Assembly (NCBI RefSeq): GCF_000702445.1
Contig: NZ_JNIF01000003.1
Coordinates: 2,790,001-2,854,000 of the forward strand
Direction: 5' to 3'
Source of the DNA: Bryobacter aggregatus MPL3
GTDB taxonomy: Bacteria > Acidobacteriota > Terriglobia > Bryobacterales > Bryobacteraceae
DNA length: 64,000 bases
Notes under the pieces: model-generated
Seen by the model: the letters and a program-made list of their open reading frames with translations, nothing else
The model's database searches: none
What the model was told of the DNA's origin: nothing
Made by a program: the position numbers and the translations under genes
Shown here: one piece after another, positions 58,948 through 64,000 of the stretch
Layout of the letters: each line of letters begins with the position of its first letter
Position numbering within the stretch: position 1 is the first letter of the stretch

Positions 58948-61935
58948 TCAGAAGGTGCGACTGATTGTGAAGCGGAAGGTCTTCCGCTGTTCCTGGAATC
59001 GGACTGCTCCGCCACCCGTGGCCCTCACTGCCTCGAAGAAAGTGGTCTGGTTTGGGAAGTATGAACGATCCGCTGCGATCGGGGGCTGAATCACCTCGTC
59101 GATGCGGAGCGGATTATAAGCGTAGTAGAAGCGGAAAGGCGCGTTCACCACAGGCATCATGATCTGCAATTCGAGGCCAGTTGACATACGCGGCTTCTGC
59201 GTCGCCTCGATGAGGACGGCCTTATTGTCAAAGCCAGCCTGGGGGAATGTAGCATTTAGCACGTCGATATTTCTCGGGTTCAGATTGAGGCCGTTGGAGC
59301 GGCTGATCCGGTTGACACCGATATCGGCGAAGGCGGCCAATACGACTGGTCCGAAAATGGGGATACGGTACTCGAAGTTGCCAACACCTTGCGTATCGCC
59401 GCCGGGCTGAATGACTTGATAAACAGGGATGTTCTGGCTGACAGGCGAGTTGACCAATTGCCCATTCTCACCGATCGTCCGTTGGATACGGGGAGATCCA
59501 TCCTCATTATATACAGGCACGGTTGCTCTTGTAGGAATGTAGGCAATTGGGCTGATCTGCCAGATCTGAAAACCACGGATGTCGTTTTCGCCACCCATGT
59601 AGAAGCGGTTGAACGGGGGAGCCGTCTTGCCGCCATAGCCGGTGATGAAACGACCCAAGCCGTGCATGCCGATGACATGACCCTTCTTGAGACCAGCTCG
59701 GAAGTACTTCACGTCAATCTGCGGTTCGATCATGTTGACGTTGCCGCCCATGAAAGAGCCCGCGAAGGTGCTTGAGATGTAGATCGACTTGCCGCGCGAA
59801 GGCGTGATCGGATGATCGACGGTGTTGTAGGAATAGTTCGGAATGATCGAAGACTGTCGAACGCCGGAGAGCTGGTTCGGACCATCGAGATTCTGGAAGT
59901 TGACCGCCTCAAAGTAGGTGTTGGCCGCGGTTGTCTGGGGCTTGTACTTGGAGTTCGAGTAGCTGTAGGTGATGCCGACGCGAGCGAAGCTGCGGCGCAG
60001 CAGCGTCGAGGCATATGCGGTGAAGCCGTAGCCGTTCGACGAATAGTTCAGCAGGTTGTCGCGGCCGAGTTGGTTGTAATACTGGCTGTAGTCGCGGCCA
60101 GAGAACAGCGAGACTTCGCGGCCCTGATCGTAGTTGAAGCGCTGATAGAACACCGTGGCGCCCACCTGGATGGGTTTATCCATGAAGTAGGGCTCGGTAA
60201 AGCCGAAGGTCGCCGAACGAATACGATCACCCAACTGGGTTTCGATCGAGAGCGTTTCGCCAAGGCCGAGGAAGTTGTTGGTCGAGTAGCCAAAGCTGAT
60301 AAAGCTACCGGCGATACCCGATACGCCACCTGACATCTGCACGGAGTTCTTGCCGCGTTCCTTCACTTTGAGGGTGATGTCGACGGTGTTGTTCTTGGTG
60401 TCGCGTGTGATGTTGGCGGCTTCGTTTTCCTTCAGCACTTCAAAGTAGCCGAGCTGGTTCAAGCGGAGCAGGCTGACTTCCCAAAGACGCGAATTGAAGA
60501 GGTCGCCTTCGTCGAGAAGAATTTCACGACGGATGACCTTGTCGCGCGTGGTGGTGTTGCCTGCGAAGTCGATGCGGCGGACGAAGAACTGCTTGCCTTC
60601 ATCAACGGTGAGAGTGAGCTCGATCTTGCCCGTCTTGGGATCTGGATCAAAGCTCGGCTCAGGAACGAAGTCGAGGAAGCCAAACTGTCCGTACAGTTTG
60701 CGCATATCCTCCATGCCCTTGCGAAGCTTGGCGGTGGAGAAGACGTCGCCCTCTCCCATGCCGAGAACGCGGCTGAAGATTTCTTCCGGTGCGCGGAAGA
60801 ACTTGACGCCGACCAGATTGAGCTTCTGGAGGTGATACTTCGGACCTTCATCAATGTTGACGCGCAAGTCAGCTCGTTTGCCGGGCTTGTTCGGGTAGAA
60901 AAGAGGGATGCGGAAGCCGGAGCCGCCGTAGTCCTTGATCACAGGATCCTCGGCCGTGGCGCGAGCAGTGAAGTAACCCTTGTCCTGATAAGCGCTTTGT
61001 ACGCGGCTCATGTCTTCTTCGAGCTTGGTGGCATCGTAAGTTTTCGGGAAGATCTCTTCAAAGAGGATGGAGTAGGGAATGCCGATCGGGCGCAGATTCT
61101 TCATAGCGCGACGGACAGCCGCAGCATTGAAGGCTTTGTTGCCGTGGACATCAATGAGGCCGACCTTCACCTTGGGGCCTTCGGACACGCGGAAGTTGAC
61201 TTCGAGCGAGGAGGGCGGAATCTGGCGAATTTCAGGGGTGACGGTAGCGAACTGGCGGCCACGCTCGGACAGATATTCTTTGAGCGTATTGGCGGCGCGT
61301 TGCACCTTGTTGGGATCGTACTGCTGTTCCACCTGGAGGCCGACCTTGCGCTCCTTGAAACGGTCGAGAATTTCCGATACGGTGATCGACTTCATCCCGT
61401 CGTACTTAATCGAGCGGACCACGCGCCGCTCGGTAACGACAAAGCGAATGATCCAGCCGGTGCGGCCTGCTTCCCGTTCGAGACGGATGTCGTCAAAGCG
61501 AGCGGTATTCCAAAGGGCCATGAAGTCGCGGTTCAGCGCATCTTCGCTATAGCGGTCGCCCTTCTTGGTGATGATCAGGGCACGAAGTGTGTCCTGAGGG
61601 ACGCGGCGGGATCCACGGAATTCAATCGCCTCAATGACGTCCTCGGAAGGAGCGTCAGCAGGCGCCGCTTCTGGCTTCGGCTCAGCTGGGGTTTCCAGTT
61701 GGGGCTTACCAGGTGTGGCGGGGGTGACTGGTTTCGGCGCTGGAGCGGTCGGCTCCTGCGTCGTAGGATTGGGGACTGTTTCGAATGGATTCGCGGGTTT
61801 CGGCTTAGCCGGCTGTGGGGCCGGGGGTTGTTGGCCAGCTTGCTGCGCGAGAACGGAATCTAATGGGAACGCCAGACTTAGAACGAATAGACACAGTAAT
61901 GGCGCACCCAGGCTTCCTCGCCTGTAAGACATCAT
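58948..61935 (-). CDS. bamA: Outer-membrane protein assembly factor BamA
   Basis: A 995-residue protein. After the signal peptide (to about residue 30, LDSVLAQQ) comes a 70-residue Pro/Ala/Lys-rich linker not present in E. coli BamA. Five POTRA domains follow from about residue 100 (EDVIEAIEFRGSRRVPQDTL, SEGPKVKVGLIDVHGNKAFN, DEGPKYHLQKLNLVGVKFFR and KQFFVRRIDFAGNTTTRDKV in the last). The barrel begins near 540 (RGKNSVQMSGGVSGIAG) and includes the lid motif GGENDIRGFQIWQIS and the terminal RFTISRTF. It inserts beta-barrel proteins into the outer membrane. It starts ATG-ATG with an AGGAACC ribosome site and leads the bamA-ompH unit. Confidence 0.95.
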   Translation of the reverse strand: MMSYRRGSLGAPLLCLFVLSLAFPLDSVLAQQAGQQPPAPQPAKPKPANPFETVPNPTTQEPTAPAPKPVTPATPGKPQLETPAEPKPEAAPADAPSEDVIEAIEFRGSRRVPQDTLRALIITKKGDRYSEDALNRDFMALWNTARFDDIRLEREAGRTGWIIRFVVTERRVVRSIKYDGMKSITVSEILDRFKERKVGLQVEQQYDPNKVQRAANTLKEYLSERGRQFATVTPEIRQIPPSSLEVNFRVSEGPKVKVGLIDVHGNKAFNAAAVRRAMKNLRPIGIPYSILFEEIFPKTYDATKLEEDMSRVQSAYQDKGYFTARATAEDPVIKDYGGSGFRIPLFYPNKPGKRADLRVNIDEGPKYHLQKLNLVGVKFFRAPEEIFSRVLGMGEGDVFSTAKLRKGMEDMRKLYGQFGFLDFVPEPSFDPDPKTGKIELTLTVDEGKQFFVRRIDFAGNTTTRDKVIRREILLDEGDLFNSRLWEVSLLRLNQLGYFEVLKENEAANITRDTKNNTVDITLKVKERGKNSVQMSGGVSGIAGSFISFGYSTNNFLGLGETLSIETQLGDRIRSATFGFTEPYFMDKPIQVGATVFYQRFNYDQGREVSLFSGRDYSQYYNQLGRDNLLNYSSNGYGFTAYASTLLRRSFARVGITYSYSNSKYKPQTTAANTYFEAVNFQNLDGPNQLSGVRQSSIIPNYSYNTVDHPITPSRGKSIYISSTFAGSFMGGNVNMIEPQIDVKYFRAGLKKGHVIGMHGLGRFITGYGGKTAPPFNRFYMGGENDIRGFQIWQISPIAYIPTRATVPVYNEDGSPRIQRTIGENGQLVNSPVSQNIPVYQVIQPGGDTQGVGNFEYRIPIFGPVVLAAFADIGVNRISRSNGLNLNPRNIDVLNATFPQAGFDNKAVLIEATQKPRMSTGLELQIMMPVVNAPFRFYYAYNPLRIDEVIQPPIAADRSYFPNQTTFFEAVRATGGGAVRFQEQRKTFRFTISRTF

Positions 61936-62046
61936 CTAAAGCTGGTTCCTTTCCACTCTGCGCCTCTACGGAGACGCGGCCTTTGCAGTATGGGTTTCTT
62001 GAATTGAAGCACTGTAGCGAAGGATTTCGAGGCGATCAAGTTGGGA

Positions 62047-62538
62047 TCAAACCGAGATCTGACGTTCCGGGCTTGATCGCACAAACACTGAGTATAAACC
62101 AACGCAAATGCCAAGTAGTACGAAGGAGAAGAAGATGCCCGGCCGTCTCGAATAGATCGCAAAGGGAGGGAAGGCCTTCCTCCAGAAGAAACCGTCCAAT
62201 AAGTAGAACCAGGTGGTGGCGGCGACGATGCCCAGGAGCACCGCAGTCAGGGCCCGTAAGGCTGGAGGAACCAGCAGCGCAAAGAGGATTGCAAACACAT
62301 TGCAGAGCAACAAGTGGATCGCCATGCCAGCCAAGGTGTAATAGCCGAAATCGGGTCTTAAACTCGCTGGGCCATACAAGAGCCCGGCCATCAGATTCGG
62401 TACGGTCCAGAACGAGTGAGCACTGGAGCTGGCTGCAATGCCATCCCAAAAGAGAGTGAGGATTGCCGCGAGTGTTGCGGCCTGTGTTGCGGCGAAGGAG
62501 CGCTCCAATAGGCCGGAGGACGTAGGCGAGTCTGTCAT
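62047..62538 (-). CDS. Small polytopic membrane protein, unknown function
   Basis: A 163-residue protein with four or five hydrophobic segments (around residues 20-40, 63-82, 86-108, 112-128 and 135-153). The last loop carries a basic YSRRPG turn. No domain recognised. The ATG at 62538 was preferred to 62559 since the latter overlaps the start region of the divergent synthase; neither has a good ribosome site. It precedes bamA on the same strand by about 110 bp, but no coupling is seen. It may be an integral part of a transport or heme-copper-like system, though nothing supports that. Confidence 0.55.
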   Translation of the reverse strand: MTDSPTSSGLLERSFAATQAATLAAILTLFWDGIAASSSAHSFWTVPNLMAGLLYGPASLRPDFGYYTLAGMAIHLLLCNVFAILFALLVPPALRALTAVLLGIVAATTWFYLLDGFFWRKAFPPFAIYSRRPGIFFSFVLLGICVGLYSVFVRSSPERQISV

Positions 62539-62579
62539 GCCGCAACTCAATGGTAGCATTGGAGTTCTTGGGAGCTAGC

Positions 62580-63845
62580 TTGGCGCAGAATCTAGGGCGG
62601 AGAGTCTTTGTGACTGGCGTGGGCGCGATCAGTCCAAACGGGATTGGGCGCGAGAAGTTCTGGCAAAATACGCGTGCTGGCGTGAGCGGCGTTCGCCGGA
62701 TTTCCCGCTTCGACTGCGGGCAACAACCGGTCCAGATTGCCGGCGAAATTACCGGCTTTGACCCCTTGCAATATCTGACGGCGCGAGAGCTGGATGGCAC
62801 TGGATTAGCGACTCCCTACGCCATCGCGGCCGCCGGTGAAGCGCTCGAAGATGCCGGAATCGAATGGCGTGGAATGGATCTGGACGCGCTACGCCGTGTC
62901 AGCGTTTATGTCGGCAGTGGGGGCGGCAATCAGGAGTTTACCGAACGGCAATACTCCTACTACTACAGCGGCGAGCAAAAAAAGTGCAGCGTCTATGTTG
63001 TGCCATCGAGCACACTTGGAACGCTGGCGAGCGAAATTTCCATGCAATATGGATTTCGCGGACTCAGCCATATGTTCTCAAACGGATGTACGAGCTCGAC
63101 AGACGCGATCGGTTACGCTTTTCGAGCAATCAAGCATGGCGATGCTGAAGTGACCGTATGCGGCGGTGTCGATGCTCCCATCGCTCCACTGACCCTGCGC
63201 GGCTTCCAATTGCTGCGGATCATGAGCACAGCTCACAATGAGAACCCCAGCCAGGCTTCGCGGCCCTTCAGCGCTAATCGCGATGGATTCGTTCTGGCAG
63301 AGGGCGCCTGGTTCTTTGTCCTCGAAAGCGAAGAGAGTGCCCGTCGTCGCGGTGCGACGATCTATGGCGAGATCAGCGGCTATGGCGCCACCTGCGAAGC
63401 GTTTCACCGGGTACGGCTGGAGGAGGTTGGCATCGAGCCGGCGCGCGCGATGCAACTGGCGATGGAGGAGAGCCGTGTGTTGCCGGAGCAGATTCATTAT
63501 CTCCACTACCACGGCACCGCGACGCAGTTGAATGACCGTGTCGAGACAACGGCTGTGAAGCTTGCCTTTGGAGACGCTGCGGCATCTCTTCCTGGCTCGA
63601 GTGTGAAGAGCATGATTGGGCATCCGCAAGGTGCCTGCGGTGCTGCCAGTCTGGCGGCGACGCTGCTGGCGATGCGGGATTCCTTTGCGCCCCCGACGAT
63701 CAACCTGGAGCAAGCGGCCCCGGAATGCGATTTGGACTACATTCCCAATCAGGGCAGGGCCATGCAAATCGAAAAGGCGATGGTAAACACCATCGCCTTT
63801 GGAAGTAAAAACGCCGCGCTCGTTGTCGAAGCAGTGAAAGCCTAG
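62580..63845 (+). CDS. Beta-ketoacyl synthase (FabF-type)
   Basis: A 421-residue condensing enzyme if started at TTG 62580, where GGGAG lies 6 nt upstream; an ATG at 62550 would add ten residues. RRVFVTGVGAISPNG starts the fold. The catalytic cysteine is in SNGCTSSTDAIGYA, the first histidine in HYHGTATQLNDRVE and the second in KSMIGHPQGACGAASLAAT, with the usual FGSKNAALVVE end. It elongates an acyl chain on ACP with malonyl-ACP. It diverges from ordinary FabF in the ligand loops, so a role in a special lipid or polyketide is possible. Its stop interlocks with the convergent BY-kinase stop. Confidence 0.88.
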   Translation: MAQNLGRRVFVTGVGAISPNGIGREKFWQNTRAGVSGVRRISRFDCGQQPVQIAGEITGFDPLQYLTARELDGTGLATPYAIAAAGEALEDAGIEWRGMDLDALRRVSVYVGSGGGNQEFTERQYSYYYSGEQKKCSVYVVPSSTLGTLASEISMQYGFRGLSHMFSNGCTSSTDAIGYAFRAIKHGDAEVTVCGGVDAPIAPLTLRGFQLLRIMSTAHNENPSQASRPFSANRDGFVLAEGAWFFVLESEESARRRGATIYGEISGYGATCEAFHRVRLEEVGIEPARAMQLAMEESRVLPEQIHYLHYHGTATQLNDRVETTAVKLAFGDAAASLPGSSVKSMIGHPQGACGAASLAATLLAMRDSFAPPTINLEQAAPECDLDYIPNQGRAMQIEKAMVNTIAFGSKNAALVVEAVKA

Positions 63846-64000
63846 TCGGGCTTTGAATAGTAGTAGCTGTGGTAGTAGGTGTATTTGGAGTAGAGCTCTC
63901 CGCGGCGGGCGCCGTTGACGATCGTTCCAAGCACATTGTTCTCGCACAGTGACTGGATGGCGCGGGTGACGGAGTCGACTGTGGTGACGCCCAGGCGCAC
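63842..64000 (-). CDS. C-terminus of a BY-kinase/exopolysaccharide tyrosine kinase
   Basis: The minus strand at the right edge is open for 52 codons and ends at 63842. It encodes the end of a CpsD/Wzc-type bacterial tyrosine kinase. VLGTIVNGARRGELY matches the family block VLGxVLN-N, and the tail YSKYTYYHSYYYSKPD is a tyrosine cluster with seven tyrosines in 17 residues, the autophosphorylation tail of this family. The upstream part with the Walker motifs lies outside the window. It controls capsule or exopolysaccharide chain length. It shares its stop with the FabF-like gene (CTAG). Partial gene, identified from the cluster and context. Confidence 0.75.
   Translation of the reverse strand: MRLGVTTVDSVTRAIQSLCENNVLGTIVNGARRGELYSKYTYYHSYYYSKPD

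Noticed and set aside
60832-61863. A 343-codon plus-strand frame opposite bamA
   Set aside because: Antisense shadow of bamA with no ribosome site or recognisable domain.

Overview
The window is a gene-dense (about 60% GC by eye) stretch of chromosome from a Gram-negative, outer-membrane-bearing bacterium. It most likely comes from an Acidobacterium of the Solibacter/Bryobacter type. Supporting evidence: two adjacent secreted proteins end in the C-terminal domain typical of that lineage (the TIGR03437 type), there is a giant Oar-like TonB-dependent receptor with an N-terminal carboxypeptidase-regulatory-like fold, a CarD regulator is present, and several small families are of acidobacterial type. 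No rRNA, tRNA, CRISPR array or intact mobile element was found. One decayed IS5-type transposase is present.

Layout. 1-5.2 kb: small-molecule metabolism (partial aminotransferase, sugar-mutarotase-like protein, CoA-transferase, threonine dehydratase-like enzyme, D-2-hydroxyacid dehydrogenase). 5.2-8.0 kb: zinc-ribbon membrane protein, then a minus-strand unit of Gfo/Idh/MocA oxidoreductase, TonB and a small membrane protein. 8.0-11.2 kb: ThuA-like protein, molybdate transporter modB-modC without modA, and a ThiE/TenI-like protein. 11.5-16.8 kb: a second Gfo/Idh/MocA protein, a reduced histidine-kinase-like protein, divergent lpxD and lpxA, and two hypothetical proteins. 17-25.3 kb: CotH-like and purple-acid-phosphatase-like secreted proteins, then carA-carB. 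25.4-36 kb: an unknown protein, the Oar-like receptor behind a CTAG-rich palindromic region, CarD, a long zinc-ribbon/membrane protein coupled to a TPR protein, a DUF2103-like protein and a cupin. 36-45 kb: IS remnant, then a tightly overlapping outer-membrane biogenesis operon (Omp85/TamA-like, SurA-N-like chaperone, TamB, lipoprotein). 44.9-50.8 kb: ThiF/MoeB, a small helix-turn-helix-like protein, a beta-hydroxyacid dehydrogenase, a candidate structured RNA before an alkaline-phosphatase-superfamily protein, then dxr and rseP. 50.8-53.9 kb (minus): atpZ-atpI-atpB-atpE, a DapA-like protein lacking catalytic residues, and a YceH-family protein. 54-64 kb: Fe-S-type GMC oxidoreductase, polytopic glycosyltransferase-like protein, aldose epimerase, OmpH/Skp and BamA, a membrane protein, a ketoacyl synthase and the tyrosine-rich tail of a BY-kinase.

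How the genes fit together. Envelope construction is the dominant theme. BamA with Skp and the TamA-like/SurA-N-like/TamB set handle outer-membrane protein insertion and transport between the membranes. LpxA and LpxD start lipid A synthesis, RseP provides site-2 proteolysis for envelope stress, Dxr supplies isoprenoids for carriers, and TonB energises receptors such as the Oar-like one. The window is also notable for its regulation and architecture. Many genes have a -10-like hexamer 6-9 nt before the start codon and no Shine-Dalgarno sequence, suggesting leaderless transcripts. lpxD and lpxA start codons are 9 bp apart with mirror-image -10 boxes. At least four convergent pairs share interlocked stop codons. 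The atpE product carries residues of the sodium-binding c-ring signature.
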